DNA of 64,000 nucleotides from Georgenia subflava (GCF_009193155.1 NZ_VUKD01000008.1:52327-116326), one strand, 5' to 3'; counted from the stretch's first letter, positions 7,903 to 16,161 are shown. Program-made: numbers and translations. Notes: generated by a model not told the origin, from the sequence alone.

Positions 7903-9072
7903 ATGCCACTGACAGCAGCGGGGGTCGACGCGGCTCGCGAACCACGACGGGCCTCCCCCCGGATTCGGCGAGCGGTCTCGACGGACCTCGTGACGATCGC
8001 CCGAGGCGGTGGCTCGGTGAACCCGTCCGACGAGCCGGAGGCGGTCATCGACCTTGTCCTCGCGGCCCGTCACCACCGGGTGGCTCCACTGCTGCACCGC
8101 GCGGTGCGCGGGTCCGCCCCGGCGATCGCCGCGCTGGTGGAGCCCGACCGTCGGCTCGCCATCGGACACCACCTCGGCGCCACCCTCATGCTCGAGGAGT
8201 TCGCCGCCGTGGCGGGCTCCCTGCCGTGGGTGACGTTCAAGGGACCGGTTCTCTCTGAGCTGGCTCATCCGGTACCCGGAATGCGGACCTACAACGACGT
8301 CGATCTCCTCGTCGACCCGCGGGACCTCCGTGAGATCACCAACCGGCTGCTCGACGCCGGGTGGACCGTCGGCGACTACCAAGACATGCTGCGCAACCCT
8401 GACACGCCGGGCGAGATGCACTGGTTCTCTCCGACCGGACTGGCGGTCGACCTGCACTGGTCGATGATCAACATGGCGGTGCGCCGAGCGCAGTTCGCGG
8501 TGTCCACGGAGGAACTGCTCGCGCGCCGCGTCCAGGTAACCCTTGGCCTCAACCGCGCCTGGACGATGGATGCGGCGGACGCCCTGGTCCACATCTGCCT
8601 TCATGCGGCCCTGACCGGGGCCAACCGGCTGCTCCTGCTCGTCGACGCCGACCGCATGGCGGCACGGGTGGACGACTGGGACGACGTGGCGCGTCGAGCC
8701 AGGGCTTGGCGTGCAGCACCGCACGTCGCGCTGGTACTGGCCCGCGCCCGCCGCGTCCTCGGCACCCCGCTCCCGGCGAACCTCCCGCGGATGCTCGGCG
8801 CTACCCGGCCGTTCCGGATCCTCACAGCAGCGTTGGACCTTGCCGCACCCGTGCCTGCGGCTCGCCAGGAGGCCGGCCCGGCGCGGCTCGTGGCCAGAGC
8901 CGTACAGCCTTGGGCGGCACGGACGGTCGTGGCCTCCGGCCGGAGCTCGGCACGTGCACTGCGTGAACGCCTGGGCGCGCCCACAACCCGACCACCGAGA
9001 GAGCGGCTCCCCGCGGATCTGGAGTCGTTGTCGGTCTATCTGGCGGGTGTGGAGTCATCCACGCGTGGATGA
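7903..9072 (+). CDS. Lasso-cluster nucleotidyltransferase family protein
   Basis: 389-aa protein of the uncharacterised nucleotidyltransferase family seen in RiPP clusters. A Pol-beta-like active site is visible: WVTFKGPVLSELAHP, then YNDVDLLVDP with Asp132/Asp134, and a third acidic residue Asp183 in AVDLHWSM. The C-terminal half is helical and Ala/Arg-rich with no family I recognise. In lasso clusters that also encode a C-terminal Ser kinase, such proteins are thought to act on the phosphorylated tail; from memory, the Bacillus pseudomycoidin cluster has one linked to hexose addition. Role here is inferred. First gene of the N-A-C arm, 180 bp before the precursor. Confidence 0.8.
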   Translation: MPLTAAGVDAAREPRRASPRIRRAVSTDLVTIARGGGSVNPSDEPEAVIDLVLAARHHRVAPLLHRAVRGSAPAIAALVEPDRRLAIGHHLGATLMLEEFAAVAGSLPWVTFKGPVLSELAHPVPGMRTYNDVDLLVDPRDLREITNRLLDAGWTVGDYQDMLRNPDTPGEMHWFSPTGLAVDLHWSMINMAVRRAQFAVSTEELLARRVQVTLGLNRAWTMDAADALVHICLHAALTGANRLLLLVDADRMAARVDDWDDVARRARAWRAAPHVALVLARARRVLGTPLPANLPRMLGATRPFRILTAALDLAAPVPAARQEAGPARLVARAVQPWAARTVVASGRSSARALRERLGAPTTRPPRERLPADLESLSVYLAGVESSTRG

Positions 9073-9252
9073 CGCCGTCGCGGGAAGCCTTTCCCCTCAC
9101 CCTCCATCACCCTCACCGGGTGCTGCGAATGACCCGCCGGATCATCCGCCGAGGATCACTTACAGCCACTACCGCCCCATAACCTCCAGAGAACTGCCGA
9201 GCGATCCGCGCTGGTAGCCAGCGGTAACCGGAAACGTGAGAGGAGAACCAAC

Positions 9253-9396
9253 ATGGCACAGTACGAAACGCCCACCCTGCGAGAGGTGGGCTCCGTGCGC
9301 GAGCTGACGCTCGGCCTCGACTCCTGGAAGGAGTGGAAGGACGAGACGTACTTCTGGGGGCACAAGATCCCGCTGCCCGGCACGGGCACCAGCTGA
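9253..9396 (+). CDS. Lasso peptide precursor A1 (47 aa)
   Basis: 47 codons with a strong GAGAGGAGA ribosome site before ATG 9253. The leader (residues 1-20) has the RRE-binding motif Tyr4-x-x-Pro7-x-Leu9, the conserved Gly13 and Thr19 at position -2. The core (21-47) begins GLDSWKE: Gly1 and Glu7 would form the macrolactam, a seven-residue ring; positions 8 and 9 are Trp and Lys, so no 8- or 9-residue ring is possible. The 20-residue tail is rich in Trp/Tyr/Phe then ends Gly-Thr-Gly-Thr-Ser. The terminal Ser is the expected substrate of the kinase encoded at 10789-11739. A strong hairpin follows before the cyclase gene. Confidence 0.93.
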   Translation: MAQYETPTLREVGSVRELTLGLDSWKEWKDETYFWGHKIPLPGTGTS

Positions 9397-9407
9397 GACA
9401 ACCACAC

Positions 9408-9442
9408 GGCGCTGCGCGACGCACGGTGCGTCGCGCAGCGCC
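9408..9442 (+). terminator. Strong hairpin between lasso precursor A1 and cyclase
   Basis: GGCGCTGCGCGACGCA pairs perfectly with TGCGTCGCGCAGCGCC around a CGG loop, 12 nt after the precursor stop and 17 nt before the cyclase start. No T-run follows, so it may act as an attenuator or 3-prime mRNA stabiliser that yields more precursor than enzyme. The second lasso locus has a hairpin of the same kind in the same place. Confidence 0.75.
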
Positions 9443-9458
9443 CTGCGGTTCTGACGCC

Positions 9459-10652
9459 ATGAGGTCACATCCCGCCCCCATGTTCGCCCGGCTCACCGAG
9501 CTGGAGGCGAACGTCGCCAACCCGCTCGGCGCCGATGACACCGCCGCGCTGCCGGATCCGGGCATGAGCACGAGAGCTGCGCTGGAGCAGACCGTGCTGC
9601 CGGCGGTCACTGACGACCGCTGCTACGTGCTCTTCTCCGGTGGCCGGGACTCCTCGCTCGTGCTCGCCGTGGCGACCGCCGTCGCGCGGCGGGTCGGTGC
9701 GCCCGACCCGATACCGGTCACGGCGGTCTATCCCGGCGATCCGGACGCCGACGAGTCCTCCTGGCAGGATCTGGTCCTCGAGCACCTGGGCATCGACGAG
9801 CGCATCGTGATCCCGGTAACCGCCGAGCGCACCAATCTCGGCCCGGTGGCACGCCGTTCGCTGCGGGCGCGCGGGCTGGTCTGGCCGCAGTCCGTGCAGA
9901 CCCAGCCCGTGTTCTTCGAACAGCTCGACCATGGCTCGCTCCTCAGCGGCGAGGGTGGCGACGGATTCCTCGAGGCGAAGAGGATCACGCCTCTGACGCT
10001 CCTGCGGCGCGACTGGCGAAGGCCATCGCCCCAGCAGGTGGGGGCTGCGCTCGGCGCCCTGCAGCCTTCTCGGTGGGCCGGTGCACGCGAGCGTCGCGAG
10101 CTGCTCGCGTCCGAGCGACTGTCCTGGTTCCGCCGACCCGCCCGCGAGCTCATCGCCCGTGACTCCGCCGACGCACGCGGCCCGTTGCGCTGGGACGAGG
10201 CCACCGCCTTCCTCCTCAGCCGGCGCACGACCACGCTCGGCCTGGGGAACACGAAGGTGGGCGCCGCGGAGTTCGGCCTCACCATGAGCCATCCGCTGGC
10301 GGAGCCCGTTGTCGTCGCCGCGTTGGCGCACGAAGGTGGCCGGTGGGGCTTTCCCGGACGCACCAACCTCTTCCGGCGCCTCGGCGCCGACCTGCTGCCG
10401 GACGCGATCCTGGCGCGCCGGACGAAGGCACGGTTCAACGCGGCAGCCTGGGGGGCGGACGAGCAGGAGTTCGCACGGGGCTGGACCGGTGGTGCGTTCT
10501 CACCCGAGCTCATCGACGAGGACGCACTCCGCCGCGAATGGCTGAGCGACAGTCCGCACCCGATCACCTACCTGCTGCAGCACGTCGCGTGGCTACATGC
10601 CCAAGGCATCCCGCTCAGCCCCGAGCACGCTCCCGTCTCGACAGCGGAGTGA
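9459..10652 (+). CDS. Lasso cyclase C1, short asparagine-synthetase-like protein
   Basis: 397-aa ATP-dependent macrolactam synthetase homolog. The PP-loop SGGRDSS is at residues 60-66 and GEGGD at 164-168; the C-terminal synthetase part has SHPLAEPVVVAALA and RTNLFRRLGADLLPDAILAR. Family members adenylate the ring Asp/Glu and close the lactam on Gly1. Typical lasso cyclases are 500-600 aa with an N-terminal glutaminase-like domain; here only about 50 residues precede the PP-loop, so that domain is missing. ATG 9459 is used; ATG 9480 is an alternative. Homologous along its length to the cyclase at 45643-46842, whose PP-loop falls at the same residue numbers. Confidence 0.92.
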   Translation: MRSHPAPMFARLTELEANVANPLGADDTAALPDPGMSTRAALEQTVLPAVTDDRCYVLFSGGRDSSLVLAVATAVARRVGAPDPIPVTAVYPGDPDADESSWQDLVLEHLGIDERIVIPVTAERTNLGPVARRSLRARGLVWPQSVQTQPVFFEQLDHGSLLSGEGGDGFLEAKRITPLTLLRRDWRRPSPQQVGAALGALQPSRWAGARERRELLASERLSWFRRPARELIARDSADARGPLRWDEATAFLLSRRTTTLGLGNTKVGAAEFGLTMSHPLAEPVVVAALAHEGGRWGFPGRTNLFRRLGADLLPDAILARRTKARFNAAAWGADEQEFARGWTGGAFSPELIDEDALRREWLSDSPHPITYLLQHVAWLHAQGIPLSPEHAPVSTAE

Positions 10653-10669
10653 TCCCCCGGCGGCCTGGC

Positions 10670-10731
10670 GGCGGTCCAGTGCTCGCCCTAGCCGGCTGCC
10701 GGAACGGGGTGCCCGCGAGCGCTGGACCGCC
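10670..10731. terminator. Bidirectional terminator between the two lasso arms
   Basis: GGCGGTCCAG pairs with CTGGACCGCC and, after a T-G wobble, GCTCGC pairs with GCGAGC, giving a 17-bp stem around a 28-nt loop that itself holds GC-rich inverted sequence. It lies between the convergent cyclase C1 and kinase genes, 17 bp past the cyclase stop. Confidence 0.65.
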
Positions 10732-10788
10732 GACGACCGTCGACCGCACGCACCGTGTGACCCGCCATCCCGTGGAGCGTGCGCCCGC

Positions 10789-11739
10789 TCAGGCGTTGCT
10801 CGCATGGACCAGTGAGAGGCCCGCGAGGACGTCCCGCGCCAGCGTCGCGGAGAAGGGCGGTCCCCACGGGAGTCTTGCGGCATACACCGGCACCGAGTCG
10901 ACGATCGCCCCGAGCTCCTGGAACTGCTGATCGAGGACGCTCGGATCCTCCCACCCGACGATGCGCGGGAAGCGCAGCAGCGTGAATATCGCCTCCTTGG
11001 GCCCGAGCCGTACGAGCTCCGGGCCGGCGAGGTCGGCCTCGTGCTGCGGCACTGGGATCACGATGGCCCCGAGCGGCACGAGATCGTCCGTGGCCGGCAC
11101 CATGGCGAGGGCGTCGCGGCCGTCGCCGGTGACGCGGCGAGCGGGCGTGTCGTCGAAGAGCGCTGAGAGGTCTCCGGCCGCCTTGCGCAGCCGCAGCGCG
11201 GTGGCCCCGAGACGGCACCGTGGCGGGCCGTCGCCGAGGTCGAGCCGCAGCACATCGTCGGTGATCAGCCGGCCGCCTTCGGCGCACAGCAGCGTCGCCA
11301 TGGTGGACTTGCCCATCCCCGAAGCACCCACGAACGCAACCGCGACGCCGCCGACCTGCACCGCGCTCGCGTGCAGCACCGGATGCCCGCGCATCGCGAG
11401 CACGAAGGAGAGCAGGGTCCCGGAGACCAGGACGCCGAGGAGGTCCGCATCGGCGCCGTCGACGGCGCGCACCTCGACCTCCGTGAGCGTCGGGTCGATC
11501 AGGAAGTCGCAGGTGCCGTAGAAGCGTAGGACGTAGCCGTCGTCGACCTGGGTCGCCGTGAACAGCTGCCTCTCGGGGATGTCGAGGTGCAGGAGGACCC
11601 GTCCGTCGGGTCGCTCGTCCGTCCGGGCGATCCGAGCCCCGCGGCGCACCGTGATGTCAGGCGGCCCTGCTGCCGGGCGGTCCTGGTGGAGATCGATATC
11701 GCTGTCGACGGTGAGCCCGTAGAGCGAGATGCGGGTCAT
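10789..11739 (-). CDS. HPr-kinase-like lasso peptide kinase
   Basis: 316-aa protein related to the C-terminal domain of HPr kinase. Walker A GASGMGKST is at residues 138-146 after LHASAV (122-127), and LITDDVLRL with Asp161/Asp162 gives the catalytic/metal acidic pair. The first 110 residues are a less conserved N-terminal domain. The paeninodin-type kinases (ThcoK/PadeK) phosphorylate the C-terminal Ser of lasso precursors; both precursors in this window end in Ser, supporting the same role. Its ATG overlaps the B2 stop (ATGA), so it is translated from the same mRNA as B1 and B2. Confidence 0.88.
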   Translation of the reverse strand: MTRISLYGLTVDSDIDLHQDRPAAGPPDITVRRGARIARTDERPDGRVLLHLDIPERQLFTATQVDDGYVLRFYGTCDFLIDPTLTEVEVRAVDGADADLLGVLVSGTLLSFVLAMRGHPVLHASAVQVGGVAVAFVGASGMGKSTMATLLCAEGGRLITDDVLRLDLGDGPPRCRLGATALRLRKAAGDLSALFDDTPARRVTGDGRDALAMVPATDDLVPLGAIVIPVPQHEADLAGPELVRLGPKEAIFTLLRFPRIVGWEDPSVLDQQFQELGAIVDSVPVYAARLPWGPPFSATLARDVLAGLSLVHASNA

Positions 11740-12167
11740 GCGTCCTCCGGTGACGGGCCGAGCGTGACGTAGGACCGGGCGGCTGCGAGCGGGTCGTAGA
11801 GACGTGTCCCGTCGAACGCGAGCCACGCGTGCGCCTTGATCTCGCCGTCGACCTTCGCGACGCCGACCACGAGCTCCGGGTGCAGGCGCCGCAGCCGGTG
11901 TCCGGTCACCAGTGCGTGCCGAAGGCAGGTGTCCCCGAAGGGCCAGTGGCGCATCACGCGCCGAACGGCTCGTGCCTGGCGGCGCCCGTGCACGCCGAGC
12001 TCGGGCTGCGACCGGCTCCAGGCGTCGTCCCCGGCGCCTTGTCGCAGCGGCGCCCCCACCGCCCGAGCCAGCCGGGGCAGCCGCATCGTGCGGATGCCGA
12101 CCTCGACGGCGCAGGCGACCACCAGAGCTGCGGCGACCGCCGGGTACTCGCGAACCGGGATTATCAT
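11736..12167 (-). CDS. Lasso leader peptidase B2 (transglutaminase-like)
   Basis: 143-aa protease of the lasso B2 family (microcin J25 processing protein, C-terminal half of McjB). Catalytic Cys81 lies in FGDTCLRHALV and His113 in IKAHAWLAFDG, followed by YDP with a candidate Asp125. It cleaves the leader after the -2 Thr/-1 Leu of the precursor once B1 has bound the leader. Length is typical of the split actinobacterial type. It follows B1 by 25 bp and overlaps the kinase gene by 4 nt. Confidence 0.93.
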   Translation of the reverse strand: MIIPVREYPAVAAALVVACAVEVGIRTMRLPRLARAVGAPLRQGAGDDAWSRSQPELGVHGRRQARAVRRVMRHWPFGDTCLRHALVTGHRLRRLHPELVVGVAKVDGEIKAHAWLAFDGTRLYDPLAAARSYVTLGPSPEDA

Positions 12168-12192
12168 CGACCGACCTGACGCACAGTGCCGG

Positions 12193-12453
12193 CTAGCCGG
12201 CGGCCTGCAGCAGTCCCCGGTCGCTCAGCTGCTTGACGAACACCTCGACATCACCGGTCGCCCGGTCGCGCGAGATGTCGAACTCGTCGACGAGGGCGTC
12301 GGCCAGCTCGTCGGTCGAGCGGTCCGCGGCGAGCAGCTGGAGCAGCTTCGTCCCGACGGCGTTCGCCGTCAGGTACTTGGACGTCCTCAGGTCGAGAATG
12401 ACCATCTCGCCGTCGATCTCACGCCAGGTCACGTCGTTCTCACGCAGCTTCAA
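12193..12453 (-). CDS. Lasso leader-binding protein B1 (PqqD-like RRE)
   Basis: 86-aa PqqD-fold RiPP recognition element. Typical features are EIDGEMVILDLRTSKYLTAN (beta-strands), then LLQLLAADRSTDELADALVDEF and a helical C-terminus. It holds the YxxPxL leader and presents it to B2 and the cyclase. The start is TTG 12453, chosen because GGAGG sits six bases upstream and no ATG/GTG gives the domain. A -10-like TAGATT is at 12510-12515. It is the only RRE gene in the window, although there are two precursor genes with near-identical recognition motifs. Confidence 0.92.
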   Translation of the reverse strand: MKLRENDVTWREIDGEMVILDLRTSKYLTANAVGTKLLQLLAADRSTDELADALVDEFDISRDRATGDVEVFVKQLSDRGLLQAAG

Positions 12454-12618
12454 CCCGAACCTCCACGGGTCACGGCGGTGCCGAGGGCCGGCTCCGCGTC
12501 ATACCTTGGAATCTAGGCCAACCGCCTGCCCGGGGCTGGCGTTTCGGCCGAGTCATTGTCGGAACAAGGACTGGCCGTCACGCGGCCGGCGGGGGTCACC
12601 GTCCGTGCGCAGGCACGG

Positions 12619-13446
12619 TCACCGTCGGCTGCTCTCGTCGCGGAGCCAGGCGGTGTCGCCGCGCCGGACCGCCCGACGCCCCAGGAGCTTGGCGACCGCC
12701 GCGGTGGCGAGGAAGACCCCGGCGGCACCGACCAGCCGCGGCTCCTCCCGGACGATCCGGGCGATCGCCGGCAGGCCCGCACCGGAGCGACGGACCGCGG
12801 GCGCGCGCGGGTCCGCAGCCATGCGTGCGTTGCCGGTCATCGCCCGCACGCGCCGTCGCAGCAGGTCGCGGTAGGACCTCGGCGGCATGATGACGACCTG
12901 CGCGTCGGCGACCACCCGACGCTCGGCCGGGGCGAAGCTCATCGCCATTTGGAGGTCGTCCGACATCGTCTCGGGCCAGTCCCGCAGCCTCTCGTGCCCG
13001 CGCTCGCTGACCACGACGACGCCGCGTCCGTACAGCTCGCTCCGGACGCCGTCGAGGCGCTGCCAGATCTCGTAGTACCACCGGACGGCGCGTGGCACTC
13101 CCTCCATCGGCAGGACCCTGGTCGGCCCGACTGCGTGGACGCCGTCGCCGAGCGCGTCGCACAGCGCCGCCACGTCGCTTCGACCGAGGACGACGTCTCC
13201 GTCGACGTAGATCCGCGGGAACGTCGTGGCGCTGCGGTCCCCGAGGGCGAGCGCCCTGATCTTGGACGGCACGGGGGTCTCGATCACGGTCGTCCCAGCC
13301 CGCCGGGCGACCTCCGCCGTGCCGTCGGTGCAGCCGTTCGCGACGACCACGACCTCCATGGGCGACGTCCCGCCGGCCTCCAGCGCTTCCAGCAGACGCG
13401 GCAGCACCCGTTCCTCGTTGTGCGCCGGGATGATGATCGAGACCAC
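12619..13446 (-). CDS. Family 2 glycosyltransferase
   Basis: 275-aa GT-A glycosyltransferase. N-terminal VVSIIIPAHNEERVLPRLLEAL binds nucleotide sugar; the DxD-type motif is VDGD (Asp82, Asp84); MEVVVVANGCTDGT is the usual second strand; a C-terminal hydrophobic stretch near 235-250 may touch the membrane. GTG start at 13446 has no ribosome site, but GATACT lies 6 nt before it, fitting a leaderless mRNA; frames further upstream are noncoding. It is on the same strand as and 165 bp upstream of the lasso B1 gene, so it might glycosylate the lasso product or be an unrelated envelope enzyme. Acceptor unknown. Confidence 0.78.
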   Translation of the reverse strand: MVSIIIPAHNEERVLPRLLEALEAGGTSPMEVVVVANGCTDGTAEVARRAGTTVIETPVPSKIRALALGDRSATTFPRIYVDGDVVLGRSDVAALCDALGDGVHAVGPTRVLPMEGVPRAVRWYYEIWQRLDGVRSELYGRGVVVVSERGHERLRDWPETMSDDLQMAMSFAPAERRVVADAQVVIMPPRSYRDLLRRRVRAMTGNARMAADPRAPAVRRSGAGLPAIARIVREEPRLVGAAGVFLATAAVAKLLGRRAVRRGDTAWLRDESSRR

Positions 13447-13597
13447 AGGCCGAGTATCTACGGTGCACCTGTCGCTGTCAGCGGAGTTCGCGGCCGTCCC
13501 TGCGAACCGGTGCGGGACAAGCCGCCGGCCCCGGCCCGCGGGCCGGCGCTCGGCTCCAGCACTAGTCTCGGGCCACCAGCCGAGCGAGAGGAACACC

Positions 13598-14848
13598 ATG
13601 GCCGACGTCGCCGAGAACCTCTGGACCGCACATCCCACCCACACGCTGCGTGCCGGCACGGACTTCGACCTCGCCGCGTTCGACCGCAACGGCACCCCGG
13701 GGTGGGCCGGTGACAAGAGGCAGGCGAAGGCCTTCATGGCCCAGCGCGGCAAGCTCCTCTCGGAGCTGCAGGAACGTCTCTTCGCCGACGGCCGCACCGG
13801 CGGCGACCGCTCCGTGCTGCTCGTGGTGCAAGGGCTCGACACCGCGGGCAAGGGCGGCATCGTCCGTCACGTCCTCGGGATGGTCGACCCTCAGGGCGTC
13901 TCCCTCCGCTCGTTCGGCGTGCCGACCGCCGAGGAGAAGCGCCATCACTACCTGTGGCGGATCCGCCGCGCGCTGCCCGAGGCCGGCCGCATCGGCGTCT
14001 TCGACCGGTCGCACTACGAGGACGTGCTGGTGGTCCGGGTCGAGGACCTCGTCGACGAGGACGTGTGGTCGGGTCGCTTCGACGAGATCAACCGATTCGA
14101 GCAGAAGCTCGCCGACTCCGGGACGACGATCATCAAGGTCGCCCTGATGGTGTCCTACGAGGAGCAGGGTCTGCGTCTCATGGAGCGCCTCGACCGCCCG
14201 GACAAGTACTGGAAGTTCAACCCGGGCGACGTCGACACCCGCAAGAGCTGGGACGCCTACCAGGCCGCCTACTCCGACGTGTTCGCGCGCACCAGCACTG
14301 ACGTCGCTCCGTGGCACGTCATCCCGGCGGACCGGAAGTGGTACTCCCGGCTGGCGGTGACCGAGCTGCTCACCAAGGCGCTGGTCGATCTCGACCTCGA
14401 CTGGCCCCGGCCACGCTGGAAGGTGGAGACCCAGAAGCGTCGGCTGGCCGCGACGATGAGCGAGGCGTCAGTGGCCGAGGCGGAGGCGAGCGCCGGGCAG
14501 ACCCTCGCCGAGGTGCGGGCCGCAGAGGCGCAGTTCGACGCCGCCGTCGCTCGCGCGGCAGCTCTCGCCCAGCGACCGCCGGCGCAGACGCCCGCGGCGG
14601 CGAGCGGCGACCGCCCGGGGCCGACGGACGAGACGGTCAAGGACGAGGTGAGCACCAAGGACAGAGCGGACGACGCCGACCAGACGGCTGCCGGAGACGG
14701 TCGCCGGCAAGCCCAGAAGCGCCCGAAAGCAAAGAAGAGCGCGGACGGGCAGAAGGCGAAGAAGGGCAAGGACCGACGGCGGTCCAAGAAGGGCGAGAAG
14801 GCAGCGAAGACGAAGAAGGGGAAGAAGAAGGCGTCAGTCGGCAGGTGA
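13598..14848 (+). CDS. ppk2: Polyphosphate kinase 2 family protein with Lys-rich tail
   Basis: 416-aa protein. Residues 1-290 are a PPK2 domain: Walker A GLDTAGKGG (79-87), lid RIRRALPEAGRIG, Walker B FDRSHYEDVLV, and RPDKYWKFNPGDVDTRKSWDAY. Members phosphorylate nucleoside mono- or diphosphates with polyphosphate. The last 125 residues are Ala/Glu- then Lys-rich low complexity ending in repeated KKGK blocks, unusual for the enzyme and suggestive of nucleic-acid or polyphosphate binding. ATG 13598 has GAGAGGAA upstream; TAGTCT at 13563 is a plausible -10. The stop region overlaps the convergent gene by 15 bp. Confidence 0.9.
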   Translation: MADVAENLWTAHPTHTLRAGTDFDLAAFDRNGTPGWAGDKRQAKAFMAQRGKLLSELQERLFADGRTGGDRSVLLVVQGLDTAGKGGIVRHVLGMVDPQGVSLRSFGVPTAEEKRHHYLWRIRRALPEAGRIGVFDRSHYEDVLVVRVEDLVDEDVWSGRFDEINRFEQKLADSGTTIIKVALMVSYEEQGLRLMERLDRPDKYWKFNPGDVDTRKSWDAYQAAYSDVFARTSTDVAPWHVIPADRKWYSRLAVTELLTKALVDLDLDWPRPRWKVETQKRRLAATMSEASVAEAEASAGQTLAEVRAAEAQFDAAVARAAALAQRPPAQTPAAASGDRPGPTDETVKDEVSTKDRADDADQTAAGDGRRQAQKRPKAKKSADGQKAKKGKDRRRSKKGEKAAKTKKGKKKASVGR

Positions 14849-15217
14849 GGCGGCCTGCCCCGCGGCGGGTGACGCAGCCTGCCCCGTGGCGGTCGCCGAG
14901 GGCGCTGTCGTGCCCTGACCGCCCGAGTCGGCCGTCCCGGGCGAGCCGGGCGAGCCGGCCGTCCCGGGCACCGCGGCCCTCCTGCCGTCGTCGCCGGTCT
15001 CGGCAGCCTCGGCCTCGGCCCGTTCGAGCACCCGCTGGTTGTGGTCCACCTTCCGCATGTGCTTGATCATCGACCGGAACAGCGGGATGCAGGCAAGGGC
15101 CAGCACGAAGAACCCGAGGACGAACCCCTCGATCCCGGGTGTGACCTCCCACAGCTCCATCTCGGTGGGGGTGGGTGCCGGCGACGGGGTCGCGGCCAGC
15201 AGGAGCATCGGGGTCAT
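14834..15217 (-). CDS. Small single-pass membrane protein linked to mca
   Basis: 127-aa protein with one clear membrane segment (about residues 30-48, [18 protein letters not shown]), then a basic [25 protein letters not shown] stretch-like region (key residues 50-72) and a Gly/Ser/Ala/Pro-rich disordered tail. I recognise it by position: actinobacteria often keep a short membrane protein directly after mca (Rv1083 in M. tuberculosis). No function is known to me. ATG overlaps the mca stop (ATGA), so the two are co-translated; its 3-prime end overlaps the convergent ppk2 gene. Confidence 0.75.
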   Translation of the reverse strand: MTPMLLLAATPSPAPTPTEMELWEVTPGIEGFVLGFFVLALACIPLFRSMIKHMRKVDHNQRVLERAEAEAAETGDDGRRAAVPGTAGSPGSPGTADSGGQGTTAPSATATGQAASPAAGQAASPAD

Positions 15218-16161
15218 AGCCCCAGCCTGCCATCTCCGCGGGGCCTGCTGCGGACACCGTCCGCGGCGCCGTCGCCGGCCGCCAGCCCCTCGGGGACGAC
15301 ACCTGTGAACAGGTCGTCCTCCATCGTCTCCCCGACCTCGACCCGCGAGCGGGCCAGCTCGAACTCCTCGAACGGCCACACCTCCGCCTCGATGTCGCGG
15401 GGCATCTGGAAGAAGAACCCGTCCGGGTCGATCTGCGTGGCATGGGCGCGCAAGGCGTCGTCCCGCTGGGGGAAGTAGGCCGCGCACTCGACGCGCGCGG
15501 TGGCCCGACGGCGCGGCCGGTCGCCCCGGCGTGAGATCCAGCCCTCGAACGGCGAGACGAGCCCGCGGTCGGTCATTGCCTTGTCGAGCGCCTCGATGCG
15601 GTCCACCGAGAACGAGACGTCGTAGTAGAGCTTCTGCACCGCCCACGGCTCACCGGCGTCCGGGTAGGCCGTCGGGTCGGCGGCCGCCTCGTACGCCGCG
15701 ACGGCGATCCGGTGGCTCATCACGTGGTCCGGGTGGGGGTAGCCCCCGTTCTCGTCGTAGCAGGTCATCACGTGCGGACGGAACGTGCGGACCTGTCGCA
15801 CCAGGGCACCGACGGCGACGTCGAGGGGCACGAGCGCGAAGCACCCCTCAGGCAGCGGCGGGAGCGGATCACCCTCGGGCAGCCCCGAGTCCACGAAACC
15901 CAGCCACACCTGCTCGATCCCCAGCGCGGCGGCGGCAGCAGCCATCTCACGACGCCGGTAGCCGGGCATGTCGCGCAGTATCTCCGGGTCGTGGGCGAGC
16001 TTGGGGTTGAGCACGTCGCCGCGCTCGCCGCCCGTGCAGGTCACCACCTGCACGCGGTGCCCCTCCGCCGCGTAACGCGCGCTGGTGGCCGCCCCCTTGC
16101 TCGACTCGTCGTCGGGATGCGCGTGCACCGCCATGAGCCGAAGCGACTCGGTCACCGTCAT
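15214..16161 (-). CDS. mca: Mycothiol S-conjugate amidase
   Basis: 315-aa zinc amidase that cleaves mycothiol S-conjugates so that mercapturic acids can be exported; mycothiol is restricted to Actinomycetota. The zinc motif AHPDDE (His15, Asp18) and the second ligand region [10 protein letters not shown] (His143, His146) are intact. The length and the aromatic C-terminal region ([20 protein letters not shown]) match Mca rather than the deacetylase MshB. ATG 16161 has GGAGGAAC just upstream. It diverges from the DUF4307 gene, the same arrangement as Rv1081c-mca. Confidence 0.93.
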   Translation of the reverse strand: MTVTESLRLMAVHAHPDDESSKGAATSARYAAEGHRVQVVTCTGGERGDVLNPKLAHDPEILRDMPGYRRREMAAAAAALGIEQVWLGFVDSGLPEGDPLPPLPEGCFALVPLDVAVGALVRQVRTFRPHVMTCYDENGGYPHPDHVMSHRIAVAAYEAAADPTAYPDAGEPWAVQKLYYDVSFSVDRIEALDKAMTDRGLVSPFEGWISRRGDRPRRRATARVECAAYFPQRDDALRAHATQIDPDGFFFQMPRDIEAEVWPFEEFELARSRVEVGETMEDDLFTGVVPEGLAAGDGAADGVRSRPRGDGRLGL

